The translations under genes were made by a program, and so were the position numbers. Below the pieces are notes generated by a model, which was given only the letters and a program-made list of their open reading frames with translations, made no database searches and was not told the DNA's origin. Shown one piece after another: positions 1-12,804 of a stretch of DNA of 64,000 nt. The stretch is from Lithospermum erythrorhizon (lineage: Eukaryota; Streptophyta; Magnoliopsida; Boraginales; Boraginaceae). Numbering within the stretch: position 1 is the first letter of the stretch; every line of letters begins with the position of its first letter. The stretch lies in contig JADFUC010001680.1 in assembly GCA_019722365.1 (NCBI GenBank), forward strand, positions 62,001 through 126,000, read 5' to 3'.

Positions 1-627
1 AGAGTTAGAGGGTAGGATTAGTTCGACGAAGAGGAAAATCTATGTATAAAAAATGATTGTAACAATATATATATATATATAGATTATTTACATGTTCTGA
101 GTTTGCCGAAGTCTATCTACCACTAAGAGCATTTGGTTGAAAATGGTAATGTGATAAACAATTGTTGCTGACAAAAGTGCTCACCTTTTTAATGGAATAC
201 TAGTAAAACTAATGGAATAATAGTAAAACATACGTTCATTGCACGTAAGTATTTATACTTCAAATATTTAAACTGAAATAATAAATAAGTGATTAACTAT
301 TTAGATAAATTTATAAATTATACTTTTGATTTATATTATAACTCATTTTGTTCATAGTTATATGACCAATTTAATTTTTTAACAATATAATTTTAATAAT
401 AGATTTAAAAGTTTTGTTACCGTTATGTAATAATAAAATGCACGCATGTTATTAAAAATGCACCTTATATTATTATAATTTTAATGAATTTTCAAGGTTT
501 AATAAAAGAATGCGGCGTTATAATTTTTATTTATTGTTAGAAAACATACTTTTCACTTTTAATTAAAAATGCACCTTATGTTATTTTATTTATTGTTGGA
601 AAACATCATTTTTTAATTGATTAGTAG
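1..627. other. AT-rich intergenic sequence, no gene seen
   Basis: Very AT-rich with short poly-A/T and TA runs (an (AT)n microsatellite near 66-80). No open frame with recognisable protein similarity on either strand. Two near-repeated phrases (a block reading roughly aaaatgcaccttat) occur near 455 and 565, suggesting a small decayed repeat. Nothing else supportable. Confidence 0.6.
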
Positions 628-888
628 TACTCCCTCCATCCACAGCAAGATTGCCCACTTTTTTTATAGTTGCTAAGCTTTCAAGCAGTCTGAAATATAT
701 TTATTTGTGTTGTATAATATTTTATAAAAAAATATATCGATGGAAAGAGTTTGAAGTATATTTTTATTGATATAGTTTTTGCTCCAGTATTATAAAATAC
801 AAACAAAAATATATATACGGTCAAAAGTTCAAGAGGAAATATAACAAAAATTCGAAAGTGAATGATCTTTAATAGAGATGGAGACATA
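628..888. mobile_element. Stowaway-like MITE (copy 1)
   Basis: Begins TA-CTCCCTCCATCC and ends with an inverted counterpart (agagatggagacata) flanked by TA. The subterminal block 'agcaagattgcccactttt' on the left pairs imperfectly with 'aaagtgaatgatcttt' on the right. Length about 260 bp, with no coding capacity; the short minus-strand frame inside is a by-product of AT-richness. A TA target duplication and CTCCCTCC termini are the hallmark of Tc1/mariner-derived Stowaway MITEs. The same family as the copy at 5534-5787. Confidence 0.75.
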
Positions 889-1748
889 AGTGATAAGTAG
901 TTCTCTTATTCAATTTTATTTTATGTATTCATTTAACATATTTTAATTGATGATAATTTCGATAATATAATATTTACTAATGAATAATATAAAGATATTT
1001 TTGAAATTCTCTCGATTTTAATACCTTGAAATGGCAGCGAGGCCACACGTTAGATGTCATTCTTAAATATGTGAAATACTCCAAATGAATTATATTGAAG
1101 ATCAATGGAATAAAGATGACATATCTCTTTTAAAAACTATATCTTGTGCAATAATTTTTTAATAAAAAGTTAAATATCAATAGTATATATGTGATTAATA
1201 TTACTTGGAGTCTATTTAGGAGAACATAAATTTAGCAGTAAAACTTGGTGCTTATAAATGGTATAATTTTATTTTACGCTAATTCAAATAGAAGCGTATA
1301 GCAGCTCGCCATGAAACATTGCATGCGATATGTGTTAGTTAATGAAAAGCATGGAAATGCATGCATCTTACTCTGTTTTATATAGTATCACGATCAAATA
1401 TACTACTTTATAGGATGATCGGCGATGTGTAACTATGAGCATTGCCTGATATATATGAGATTCTAGATAAGACTACATTAACGATATGGACACTTTTAAA
1501 GCTTTTGATATAAATAACAAACTTTAATATATTAAAAGGTTCTGAAGGGATTCGAATAGAAGATGAGAGTCTTGATTTGTGCATTGAATGTTAAATCGAT
1601 AAAATTGGATTATACCTATCGTATAAATGATAGATTATTAGTTTTTAGACCGTAATGTCGATGAATTAAATTTCATATAGAGTTAAAATTAATATAAGTA
1701 TTATTATGACAATATATACTCTAATTTAGATTACTAATTACTAATCAA
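889..1748. other. AT-rich intergenic sequence, no gene seen
   Basis: Low-GC sequence with no open frame of protein-like composition, no splice-linked exons and no terminal repeats that I can pair. Nothing recognisable. Confidence 0.5.
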
Positions 1749-2006
1749 TACTCCCTCCATTTTTTTAAGTTTTGGTTTTAGGCGTTTCTTGGCGTGGATT
1801 AAGAAAAAGAAAAAGTTGTCAAAAAATGCAGTGAAAATGTAGAATGACAATCAATTGAAACAATATCATTGGTTGATTGTTAATTTAAAGATAAAAAGTA
1901 GTCAAAAAGTACATTAAAAATGTAAAAATGCTATTTATTATTCTAAAACGACAATTAAAAAAAAATTTATTTTGCTAAAACATCAACTGAAAAAACGGAA
2001 GGAGTA
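1749..2006. mobile_element. Stowaway MITE (copy 2), intact termini
   Basis: The left end is TA-CTCCCTCCATTTTTTT and the right end AAAAAACGGAAGGAG-TA, so the terminal inverted repeats match at 13 of 15 positions (CTCC[C/T]TCC[A/G]TTTTTT) and the element is flanked by the expected TA dinucleotide. Length is 258 bp, AT-rich inside, non-coding. It is the cleanest MITE in the window. Confidence 0.85.
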
Positions 2007-3842
2007 TTAAATAGTGAAGATTGAATTTTGTTTAATTTCCTTTCATATATTGAATTTAACTCTAATTAATTATTACATCTATAGTTTATAGATAAAGATA
2101 TTTTTATTTAAGCATAAAAACTAATATGTTATATATATTATAATAAAATAATTAAATTTTTGAAATAAAATATCCAAAATCAATTAAATTTAAAAATAAA
2201 AAAATTAAATGATTGTCATGTTTTGATTTAAATGCTCCAAATTGACAAACTTTTACATGTCGACAAACATAATATTGATTTGAATAAAATTTAATGTCAA
2301 TATTAAAGTATATTGAAAATATTATTATTTGATAATTTTTACCAAATATTATACAACATAAATAAAAATATTTGAATTTAACATTAATTTGTGAAAAATC
2401 AATTCTGTGAGAATCTGTGGGATGGAGGGAGTATTAGATACGTAACTTGACAACTTTTTATTTGATTGTTATAATGTCTGAAATATCACATAATAATTTA
2501 GATATATATTCTTTAATAGTAATTTTTGGATTAGAAAAATTATTTTTTAATTTATAATTGAATAATTATCATACAAAAAATTTAGTATGAGTAGACTAAT
2601 TCATTGCATTAAAATGAAATGTACTTATTATTATGATAAAATTAAAAAAAATCAAATGCAGTATTATTATGTTGAGTATTTTTTATATAATTGGACCAAG
2701 ATGTTGATAATGAACGTATGGTAATTAGCATTCATTTGAAAGTGTTACAAATTTTTAATCAAAAAATTTAAGACTTATTAATTATTGAATTGTTATAGGA
2801 GTCTTTTTAAAATTTTAGATTGATATTTTTTCACCAATAAATATTATAATAAAGGGTAATATTGTAGTAGTATGAAAGGAAGAAACACAACTCGCTTTTA
2901 TAATTAGAGAAAAATTTAAAACATTAATTATTGAATTGTTATCTGAGTCTTTTTAAAATTTTAAATATATTTTTCAGCAATAAATATAAAAATAAAGGTA
3001 ATATAATAATTAATAGTGTGAAGGAAAGAAGCATGGCTAAACTTTATAAGTAGGGGATATATATTTCTTAACCATCAACTCCAATCAAATCATTTAACCA
3101 AAATCAAATGTTTTAGTCATGAGAAGAATGGAGAATGGTCAAAAGGATAAAAGTGACAGGGGGAAGTGTATTGTCCAGACATTCCAAAGTATAAAATGAT
3201 GGAAAATGTGGAATCAAACAACCTACATTGTCAATCAAAATTGAAGCCTAAGGATTTATTAGGGTTAGCCTGTGGCATTCAACAACATCCATCAGGAAAT
3301 ACTTGTTTGTTTTCCCCTCTTTTGAAAGCTCATTGCATGCTACATACGCAGAACGATTAGCACGTCGTGTAATATAAAATATTGTACAATTGATGAGCTT
3401 ATATATATAATACATGATGCATATAAGTTCTTTTATATATATGGACAAAGATCATGTCTTAATATCGTCGTCGGTTGCATATCAAAGTGTTTTTTCCGCA
3501 ACTGATATTAAAATATTACAATATTCAAAAACATCATAGTGCTAGTAGTAAATTAAACCTGTAAAAAAATACTCTCTAATCAATAACAATATATATTAGT
3601 ATATATATTCAATTTAATTTAATTGGAAGATTTGAATTATCAATTAAAAATACTCAATGTTGACCAGTCTTATTTTAATATTTTTTTATTAAGCTGGAAC
3701 ACAGTAAAAAATAAGTGTGTAACATATATAATCGAATTTTATTAATCTTTCAATATATAAATACAAGGTTAAATGGATAAATTATTATTGATTCAAAAGA
3801 AAGTTAATTCTTTGTTGAATTGTTCAATGGATTGGAGGGAGT
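2007..3842. other. AT-rich intergenic sequence with isolated MITE ends
   Basis: No gene is supportable. Two isolated right-hand MITE termini can be seen: 'gggatggagggagtatta' near 2420-2435 and 'ggattggagggagtatga' near 3830-3845; matching left ends were not found. A decayed direct repeat is present: the segment around 2750-2860 ('aatttaagacttattaattattgaattgttat', compared as pieces) recurs at about 2915-3000, both ending in a motif like 'ataaaggtaatat'. The short frames near 3166-3448 overlap on opposite strands and look like chance. Confidence 0.5.
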
Positions 3843-5533
3843 ATGATATATATCAATAGGTCTTGGCCAAAAATAGGTTTGTGACTGGGTCTCCAAAATG
3901 GATGAAAATATTCATAGTGAACGTGAAAGTCATACATTCATGGTTCAATTTTGTATGAGTACTTGGGAAATGTTGAGTGGAAGTAAGGGGTCACAAATTC
4001 AGGAAAGTCTTCATTAGGGGTATTAGTAGGAAAGTGGATTTGAAATGTCATCATTCATATAAGTCCATGTCTACAGTCGTTCTGCTATCTAGTGAAGTTA
4101 TTACCACTGGCCACACTTCCCCCAAATGTAGGTGTGGTCGTACTGTGATAATTGTGTTGTTTTGTTTGATTTATTTGTTAACAATGTTACTTACATTGTC
4201 TTAGCAAGATGAGTAACATCGCCATCAACATAGATTGATAAGACTGATCTTATTTGTGTTAATTTGTGTGATTTAGATTTGACCTAATATTTCAATTATG
4301 TATTTATTTTATCTCTTTTCGTTTAAAAGGACCCTAAATATTTTTATAATACAAAATTTGGTCAAAAAATATTATTCTTGCATTGTAACTACTATACTTA
4401 TATTGTACTTCAATAAAAGTGAGATTCCATTAATTTTGAGACTAAAAATGGGTGGATGCTCAACTTGGTTGTTAACAATATGGTGCCAAATGAATTTAAA
4501 CCTAAAAATTACTCCATTGACCCTATAAAAAGTATGTGGTTTGATTTTCAATGATTAGATTGATAAATACTTTTATCTTAATTGACATACAAAACTTTGA
4601 TTCGAATAGAAATAGTCTTGTTAACAATAATTTTGATATATCTTCGTCAAATATTATACAACATATAAAATAATTAAGTTAAAGTTGTAAAAAGTTAACC
4701 ATCAAAATTAGGATAGAGGTATTTAGTTTGATTGCTTATATTTTATATTTTATTTTGTTTGATTTTAATTGGATATAAATTATACTCCCTCAGTTTTTTT
4801 CATTTGTGGTTTTAACCTTTTGCTAGGGTTTCGATTGGACTTAGTAAAAAACCAGCCAGTGGAGTCCATTTTGGTTTTTTGATTTTAAATCGGTTGAGCT
4901 GGATTCGGTTCTTTTAGAAAAATAGGATTTTCGAGATTCGGATCGATTTTTTCCAACAAATAGGCGGATTAAAGCCGGTCGGTCCGTGGTGGTAATATTA
5001 TGAATTTTTTATTTTTTAATTATATTAAAAGAACAAAGACAAACCCATTACATTTCACATCTAAATGCGTAAAGGGGCAAAAACACTCGGCAATGCTACT
5101 CTTGTTTCCATTGCTCGGTTTTCCTCTTTCTATTCGAAAAGAAAGTCTCTCGAATAGTCGGATGCTTTCATTTAATCTTCACTTTTTTCTCTGAAGTCTT
5201 GTTTGTTCAATTCGAATTCGAATTAGGTTTGTTCAATTTTTTATTCAATATGGAGCTAATCAACTTAATTTGATGGAGTTGAGATTGGTTGATTGGTGCT
5301 CATTATGAAAACTTTAAATTTTTGTAATTTTTGGTTAATTCTCTTTTTGTTCAATTTTTTGGTGTAAACATCAGCCGTCGGATATGAATCGTATTTTCCC
5401 AAATGTGGTTTGGATTCGGTTCATAATTCTCAAAAAACCGAAATTTTCAAGGTCGTTTTTTTTGTGGTAAAAAGCTGACTTATCGATTGTCATTTTATAT
5501 AGATTAAGAAAAATAAAAAATATTAGTAAAAAG
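3843..5533. other. Intergenic sequence, no gene supportable
   Basis: Contains a possible MITE left end ('tactccctcagtttttttc' at 4781) without a clear partner. Short frames at 3977-4204, 4298-4528 and 5000-5194 lack any recognised domain, have AT-driven composition and no supporting splice structure, so they are not called as genes. Confidence 0.45.
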
Positions 5534-5787
5534 TACCCTCAATCCCGTAAGATTGTCCACTTTTTGAATTTTCACTTTTTACTTTTTCATTTTTTATAGT
5601 TAGTTTTGACCGTACATATTTTTTGTGTTTATAATACTTGATAAGAAATATATCAATCGAAAATTTAATTTTTATTTTTATTGATAAATTTTCTTAAAAT
5701 ATTCAAAACCACAAACAAAATATCGGGTCAAAGTTCAACTATGAAAATTAAAAAAGTCAAAGTAGGATATCTTGAGGGATGGAGGAA
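5534..5787. mobile_element. Stowaway-like MITE (copy 3)
   Basis: The left end reads TA-CCCTCAATCCCGTAAG followed by 'attgtccacttttt'; the right end reads 'aaaaagtcaaagtaggat' and then 'atcttgagggatggagg'. The two ends are imperfect inverted repeats over about 30 bp. The subterminal block is shared with the 628-888 copy, so both belong to one MITE family. Non-coding. Confidence 0.75.
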
Positions 5788-6453
5788 AGAAATCTTGTAA
5801 ATGTAGAATGACAATTTTTTAAACTATATCGTTAGTTTGATTAATAATTTTATATAAAAAATTAGGTAAATACATACGAAATTCGAAGCCCAATTGTTTA
5901 TATCCTAAGATAGACGATATTTTGAAACAAAAACTTTACGCTTCTAATGACAAATAAATAAATAAATCGAAGGAATTACTTGTTTTACCTAATATTTGGT
6001 GGAATGATGGTAAGAGCGATTAACAAGAGTTAATTCGAGAATAAAATGCAAATTAAGTTGCTACAGTTTTGTTTTATTGTCTAAATTCATTTGGAAAATT
6101 TGAAAACTTCCAAAGGTGCTGGTTCTAGGCGTGGTAAGTGGGCAGATTCGGTGGACCGTTCGTTAGTCGTTTGGGTTCGACCAGCATCCAGCATCGTTAG
6201 CTGCTTTTTACTAATAGGGTTTACTAGCGATTGGGGTGTGTCGAGGATTTTAATGAAAGTTAGATCGGCACCGTTAGATTCTGAGATTCGGTGGACATTC
6301 GAATCGTGTTGGCGCTTATATTAGATTAGTTGTTCCTTAACATGGAAATACGTTCTCTTAATTAAATTGGATATCGATGTCTGTTTGCATTTTAGTTGGA
6401 TTCACTTTGATCTGTGCGGACATCAGAGCTTTGTGTAGTCGGACGTCAGTAAC

Positions 6454-6515
6454 TGCCGTTATGTAAACATTAAGATCTCGTCTTATTAGTGGTAATGCCG
6501 TTATGTAAACATTAA
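6454..6515 (+). repeat. 20-bp direct repeat
   Basis: The 20-mer tgccgttatgtaaacattaa occurs at 6454-6473 and again at 6496-6515, identical, with a 22-bp spacer. It lies in a moderately GC-rich tract (6080-6600) that has no recognisable protein. It could be a replication-slippage product or part of a decayed transposon end. Confidence 0.8.
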
Positions 6516-6969
6516 CCGTTCCATGAGATATTTATTGTAAGCGGATCCTTTTCTGGCACCGTACGTCCGGTTCACAAAAAACTAGTTTTTTCTCCTCATA
6601 AATAAAGGACGAGCTTCCATTGATTACTCGCATCAAATATCATCATTAATTCATATTACTTCAATTATAAAAGCTAGTTCATTCTGCTCATTAAATATAT
6701 ATACATGGTTCATATTTTTACTACTTAAATTATAAATGTTCACGTGTGTTAAATCTTGGAGAATAAATAATTTGATCAAAAATTTCAAAGGAATTAGCGT
6801 CATAAATCTTCAATCGATTACAAGTTGCATTGAAATAGTCACAATCTTCATCTACTCATTTTATTATATTCTTACTCGGTATAATCTTGTTAAAATTTCA
6901 ACTTTATTATTCTCTGAGTTAAGTTGCATTCAAATTGATTAAATATTTTAGTATTACAAGTTATTTATT

Positions 6970-7440
6970 ATTTATTACAATGGCTCTAAAAATTGGAATA
7001 TTAGAATTGGAGGTGGTGGAACTACAGTTAACATAAATCCACATATAAACCTGATAGACCCAAACTTTAGTCGTGTTGATCATTTTAATAGTATAGATCT
7101 AGATGATGAGGATATCGAAGGAGGGGAAGAAGTAGATTTAAGCCGTCGAAAAGGCAAAAATAAGGTAGGAGATGAAAACCCAATATCACTCAAGAATCAT
7201 CCCGAGCTAGCACCGGTAAAATTTTAGTTCAAATCATGGTTTGGAAATACTTTGAGCCCGATCGAGAAAATAACAAAGCTACATGTATACTTTGTAAAAA
7301 CATATATAGTTATAGGCAGGAGGAAAAGGTGGAAAGCAATATTTTATTAGACATTTGAAAAGTGATCGTAAACTTCGATGAAGATAGTAAAAAGAAGGCA
7401 AAGAGGTGGAGGTGTTCAAGCGACTATTAACTACATGACC
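6970..7440 (+). pseudogene. hAT-type transposase remnant with BED zinc finger
   Basis: Reading the plus strand with frame changes gives an acidic Gly-rich leader (6978-7226, ending at a stop) and then a segment near 7239-7313 with the BED zinc-finger pattern: a 'VWKYFE' aromatic start and an 'ATCILCKN' Cys-x2-Cys. In a shifted frame at about 7317-7378 comes 'GGKGGKQYFIRHLKSD', the His half of the finger. BED fingers of this form sit at the N-terminus of plant hAT transposases and their domesticated relatives (ZBED/DAYSLEEPER type), where they bind DNA. The catalytic RNase-H-like core and dimerisation domain are not seen downstream. Frameshifts and stops make this a pseudogene fragment. Confidence 0.6.
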
Positions 7441-7549
7441 GGCCAAAGTTTATTTATAATAAGTTACATTATAGACTTGAATCAATGAAATTTGTGGTGG
7501 GTAGTCTTTTAACTTCGATCATTGTGAAAGTTGGGCGGTCGATCCTCGG

Positions 7550-8970
7550 TCGGACGCGTCCACTAGTATAAGCGTGAGCGACTTAATAAAAAATTAAATT
7601 TATTTTTTCATTTCATATTTTATGATTATCTTATAATAAAATTTTCAATAAAATGGTCAACACGGACGTCCTCTATTATAAAGTGGATGTCCATTTACTG
7701 GTAATATAATTCAGCAGGGCGTCCGGTAACGAAGCGGACTTCCTTGTGATAGAGTGTGGTGTTAATTTGGGGCGATCCGTTAACGAAACAAACATCCAGC
7801 TTAATGGTAATATACTTGACGGGCGTCATTAAGCGAAGCAGACGTCCCCAGCCTTATAAAACTCTAAATCCTTAGCTTAAATTTTAACGCCTCAGCGACA
7901 ATTAAATCTTTCTCTACACTTTTACTACAAAACTTCATTTCTTTTTCTAAATTTAAGTATACAAAGTGTTCTATAACACAAAGAAAATATTTTTTACAAT
8001 TTCACAATTTCTAATTTACTAATTTATCTGATTATTTGCAATGAAAAGCTTCGCCATATGAGGAGGAGAAAAAGCAAATGAGGGAGAGGAAAAATATTTC
8101 CAGATTGATTATTACAACAAATTGTTCATACCTTAGTCATATGTTTTTATTGAATGAAGAAGATCAAATTACCTGTTCGATTATTAAAAATATGGATGAG
8201 GAGTAGGGGAAAGGTAGATTCTTTGCGAATGGTATGTTGATATCACATTCTTGGTAATGTGAGGTAAATGTGAATAATGGAAATGCACGAATTTGTGAGC
8301 TGACACAAAAAGATTGGGGAGCAATCATTGACCAACTAAAATATATTGGTGGAAAGATGAAGTGTGGTTCAAAATAGGAGGTGTATGAATTATGCGAGGA
8401 TGTCATGAGCAATTTGGGAACAAAAATGGGTGTAGCGCATGACCTCCATGAGGATGGGCCTTAGAATCCCACGAGTGACCGTGAGATGTTGGTGAATATG
8501 TACAAAGGTGCAGATACAATGTATTCTATATTGATTAAATTACATACACCATCATTATTTTATTGAATAATGAAATATGTAAGGTTGGAAGAATATGCAA
8601 CAGAATCAGGAAGGTGAAGATGAAACTGAATTCAAGATTTGATCGTCATGGCTGGTATTCACGCCAGCCAGATCTTTCACACCCAAATATCCAATATATG
8701 AGAGATGAAGACGAAGAATGATGTTCTTTGTTTTTCATTTTCTTTTATCAATGAACTTTAGTTTATTTTGTTTTATAGATGGATCAACTTTGGTTAGTTT
8801 AATGTTTATGGTTTGTTTATTACATGGATGTTAAAACTTTGGTTGGATGTTTGAAGTTGTTTATGATTTTGTTGAATTTGATTTAAATGGGGGTGTGACT
8901 TACATGATGAATATTGTTTTTATTAGTAGGACGTCCACTTGATTGACGGACGTCGGCTTGGGGTCAGTTG
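7550..8970. mobile_element. Possible decayed DNA transposon with GGACGTCC-rich ends
   Basis: Motifs related to GGACGTCC cluster at both ends: 7551, 7650, 7717, 7770 and 7820 on the left and 8929 and 8955 on the right. The left cluster contains three imperfect units of about 50 bp ('ggcgtccggtaacgaagcgg' being one). Between the clusters lies a broken coding-like stretch (about 8190-8470 and 8580-8690) with phrases such as 'ELTQKDWGAIIDQLKYIGG', interrupted by stops. Subterminal repeats around a broken frame fit a DNA transposon, but the superfamily is not identified. Confidence 0.35.
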
Positions 8971-10200
8971 AATTTGGGTAAGATTAGGGTTATTTCTTTG
9001 CGCACTAATTAGTGTGCTGGTGGGCATGATAGTCTACGGTGTCTTATCGCATTCGGCGCCACTAGATTCATTGGGCGTAAGGACGTGAGCCAGATTAGCG
9101 TTGATGCTGCCAGGGCGTGTCTTGAGTCAGAGCCCGTTAGCCACTACTGCACGGTTCACGGTTGGCCATTATTCCAATGAAAGAACTCATCGAGGTCGAG
9201 CAACATTTTTACACAACAGGCCCGTTTCAAATGAGCCAAATTGTTGAAAGGTAATCAGACCATGAGGCCCAATATAACCCTTCTAATTTAAAGATGGAAA
9301 TCATAACATTTTTATTTTGAGCAAAATTAAGATTTAAAAATAAATTTGATATTCTATTAAAATGTATGCAAAATCGAACGAGACTTCCAAATGGAAGGAG
9401 AGATGAGTAATTTTATTTTATTTCATTTGTGTTTGTTATTATTTCCTCCATTTTTATTTTTCTCCTTTTTGTTATTCGTTAGTTAAAGATAATCATTATT
9501 TTTTCTTATGAAACTTAAATTTTTACTAGGACCAAATTGTAAGAATATAAAAAATATCATTTTTTTTCTAAAAATTGGTATATTTTGGAGATTATTAATT
9601 ATAATAGAAAATTATATGTCTAATTTCTCTGAATAACATACTCTACAATACTCAACATTTTTTTTCTTCCTTCCCTCCCTCCACCCCTTTCTATTTATTC
9701 TTTTCGTCCTTCTACTTTCTCGTCACATCGTCTTCAATATTTAACTACCGCTAAATATCATCTTTGTTTCTCTCTCGAACAATCATCACACACACCCACA
9801 ATTACTTCAAATCATTTCACCTCCTCTAATTAGAGAAAGAGGCATCAAGTTTTCTATAGAACATGATGAAGGATTTCTATGCATAAAACACACTCAAATT
9901 GATCTCTATGACATAATCTCATGATTCCTTTATAAGTTCATATCTAATCTAACGAATGTCTGTAACATATATAATCGCATGATCCCTTTAAAAGTTGATA
10001 ATCTCATAAATAAATGGTGATCCGAATTAATCCAATGGTATTGGGCCGCTTTGGAGTCGAGCAATGCGAATAAATGTACTTGGCTATTAAATGGGTTAAA
10101 AGGCTGGCCAGAATTTAGGTAAGGAGAAGAGAACCGTTAGAAATCAACGGCTTGATTAAACCGATTAAGGGGTAATTAAGACCATAATTCTTGCGCGACC
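8971..10200. other. Intergenic sequence, no gene seen
   Basis: The first 300 bp are of balanced composition, followed by AT-rich sequence with a pyrimidine tract near 9660-9720 (TTCC/CTCC-rich). No protein-like frame or terminal repeat is recognised. From about 10,020 the base composition changes to the GC-richer, purine-rich style of the retroelement that follows, so the left edge of that element may lie here. Confidence 0.45.
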
Positions 10201-10203
10201 CTT

Positions 10204-11826
10204 ATGCATCCAGTAAGTTTACTGATACGAAATACTTTCCTTCGAGAAACTAAACTCTTTCGATCCTTTACTAACTTGATCGTAGTGTTTTGGCGGACAA
10301 TCGGTCTTTGTTTTGTAGGAAGTGGAGGATTTGTGATCGACCCGATGCAGCGCGGACCGAGATCGCCGTTGGCGACAGGTGGGAGGCTTTACATTAAGAA
10401 AATCACCGCCTCATTTCGGCTACTACTATGGAAAGCAGGTAGGAAATGCCCGATAGCCTTCGGAGACAATGGACTCAGTATGAATGACCTCTGGACCGGC
10501 GGCGGGGAGAATGCCACAATCAGCGCCCAAGAGCCCAATCAACGAGGTCCGGAGGCAGGTACTTTGGTGGGAGTGCTTGGAGATGGCGAGGATACTCGGG
10601 GATGGCGTGGACCATCATAACAGGTGTAATGCATCAACTCCGGGAGGCGTCTCCCCGGCTAAGGAGAGAACCCGCAGGTTATCATCCGTCCGGGAGGAAA
10701 CATATCAGAAATACCACGGTGCGGAGGACACGAGTCGAGCGTGATAGCCTTGTGCCGTGGCGCCGTGGCGAGATCTTTGCAGCAGCGGTGCCCCCAGCGA
10801 TGGTAGCCTTGCGTGGCCGGATGGATGCCTACCGGCGGGGTAACGAGACGAGTTGGTAGGACCCAGCAATTTGAGCAGGCGGGTCTTGCACACTTTTCTT
10901 CAGCGTCGGAATACTGACCATCTTTGGATGGAATGAAACTCGGTATTTACTAAATTCACGGGGAAGACGGATGCAGACACATTGCGAGTTCGATCCCGTA
11001 TGTCCTTTCGCTGACGAGATAGCGAGGTGTCTTGCGGGCACTCCCGTCCGGTCCCGGTGGTCCGGGCGCTAAATGGTTCAGCCGTCCTTGAAATGCGTAT
11101 TACATCGTTGAAGGAGCTTAAAATCGGAGTTCACCATGACCTATATAGGGAGGGTCAGCGTTATAACGATAAGCACTCCCGGATGAACATCAGCAGCGGG
11201 CAAGAATTAATCCCATTCCTCCCAAGAGGTTTTAGAGCGGAGTTTAACTTGATACATGGGGCCAATCAAAATTATTTGTGATTGCATTTGTGGAGGCTTC
11301 TTGGTGAAAGCGAAGTTCGAGGGCAGCTCTCGAGGCAACCTCGAGTTTGGAGGAGTCAGTAGGCAGGGCTACGTTTGGATTGAGGGGAGGCGGAGAAGAG
11401 GGTTGAGGTGAGGTTGACCCCAGACCCAAGAGGCAAAAGCGTCTTGGATAGGATTAGCCTTGTGAGAACATTCGAGCCGCTGCCAAGAAAAAGTGTCTTC
11501 ACCGGCGCCTCGGGGTGATTAGAAGTGGAAGGAGGTAAAAGGCGAATCAGTGCTGACCCTACGAGGCCTCGAAATTTGGAAATATGTTCTGGAAATTGAG
11601 GATCGTGGTTCTTTAGAGAACTGACTCAGCGAAGACCCCTCGGAACAAGAGGATATGAAGCAATTCTGCCCGGTGAGATCATGATACTATTTGCGGCTTT
11701 GAAGATAAGTCAGCGTTAGCGGAAGGGTCAGCGTTAATTAAAGAGGTCCAGAGTGGAGGAGATTATGGAAGCGCAAAGATGGGCATACGCTTGACGGGAC
11801 ATATCTGCTTGATAACCACGAGGCAT
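10204..11826 (+). pseudogene. Probable gag/5' region of the split gypsy element
   Basis: GC-rich, purine-biased sequence with several overlapping short frames (for example 10204-10620 and 10484-10744, plus), none of which is long enough for an intact gag. I recognise no zinc knuckle. It is assigned to the gypsy element because it abuts the left LTR of the inserted copia and has the same base composition as the protease-integrase region just beyond the right LTR. Expected function, if correct, is the nucleocapsid precursor. The frame is destroyed by multiple indels. Confidence 0.35.
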
Positions 11827-12804
11827 TGTTGAAATCAATGAAATTGGTTCGTTTATTATGCCCCAGATTGCGCGACGATTGTATGCTGATTCATTTGATT
11901 GGGTTAAATGTGATTATCGAACTTAGTGTTCAACTTAGTAATTGTATATTACTAGTGTGGGTTCTCGCTGATAATTTAAAGGGGTTATGGTGATTCTTAG
12001 ATCACTACTTCGTGTCGTTATAATAATAGTAATTGGTGATTATTATTATTATACAACTTACTATTATACGAGGCTATGGAGTCCATCTGATGGCGATTGA
12101 GTTATATTCATGTATGAAGTTAAAAGAGAAATATATAATTGAGAAATGTATTTCTCGATTACAAGGGACCTACATTTTATGTAGAATATCGATTGAACAA
12201 ATAGAATCAATTAAATAATAGTTATTTAATTGTTAGTTCGGTAATTTAGTATTTATCGATAACTTGAAGATTGTGAAGTATTGTTCATTACTATTTAATT
12301 AAGCCGATTAAATGGATTGACTCGATAGTACTTGAACTAATAGAGTTAACGAGTCGAAGCATGCTAACGGGTTCTTTATCAGAACTTTGTTTAACTGGCC
12401 ACATATGAAACTTTAGGAGTTTTTAAATGTAAGTTTTTATAAAAACTTTTCTACAAAAAACCTAGTAGCCTTGGCCCCAGATTGGGAAATTCTCAGAATT
12501 TTGGGGTTTTTCTGGTTTTGTTCATCCTTGTTTCTTAGCATGGGTGGTTCTTGATTGACCCTTCACAGTTATTGAATTTGTAGAGATATCATACGATTGA
12601 TATTCTGACAAGGGCTGAAGGAAGTCAAATTCACGTTGTGAATTTGAGCGTGGATTTGGTGGAATTTACTCCCATTTGCTTAACATAAGTCTACAATTAA
12701 ATATATTTAATTATATGTTTTTGTATTGAATAATGTAGTATCACCTTTAAAGATCCACAGGTTATGGATTTGTATTTATACTCATATCATAGTAATTTTT
12801 CTCA
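11827..12804 (+). repeat. 5' LTR of copia element 1
   Basis: Direct repeat of 19549-20524. Long blocks are identical between the two copies (for example 'gggttaaatgtgattatcg' and 'tataattgagaaatgtattt'), separated by short scrambled segments. It ends at ctca (12804), just before the primer-binding site. It includes an AT-rich inverted-repeat segment at 12016-12070 built from ATTATAATAATAG and CTATTATA modules. Confidence 0.85.

Noticed and set aside
7640..7850. CRISPR-like array
   Set aside because: The units are imperfect, few and lack unique spacers, and this is plant nuclear DNA.
10204..10620. 138-codon plus-strand frame as a gene
   Set aside because: It overlaps other frames of similar size on both strands in GC-rich retroelement sequence, with no domain, and is better read as decayed gypsy sequence.
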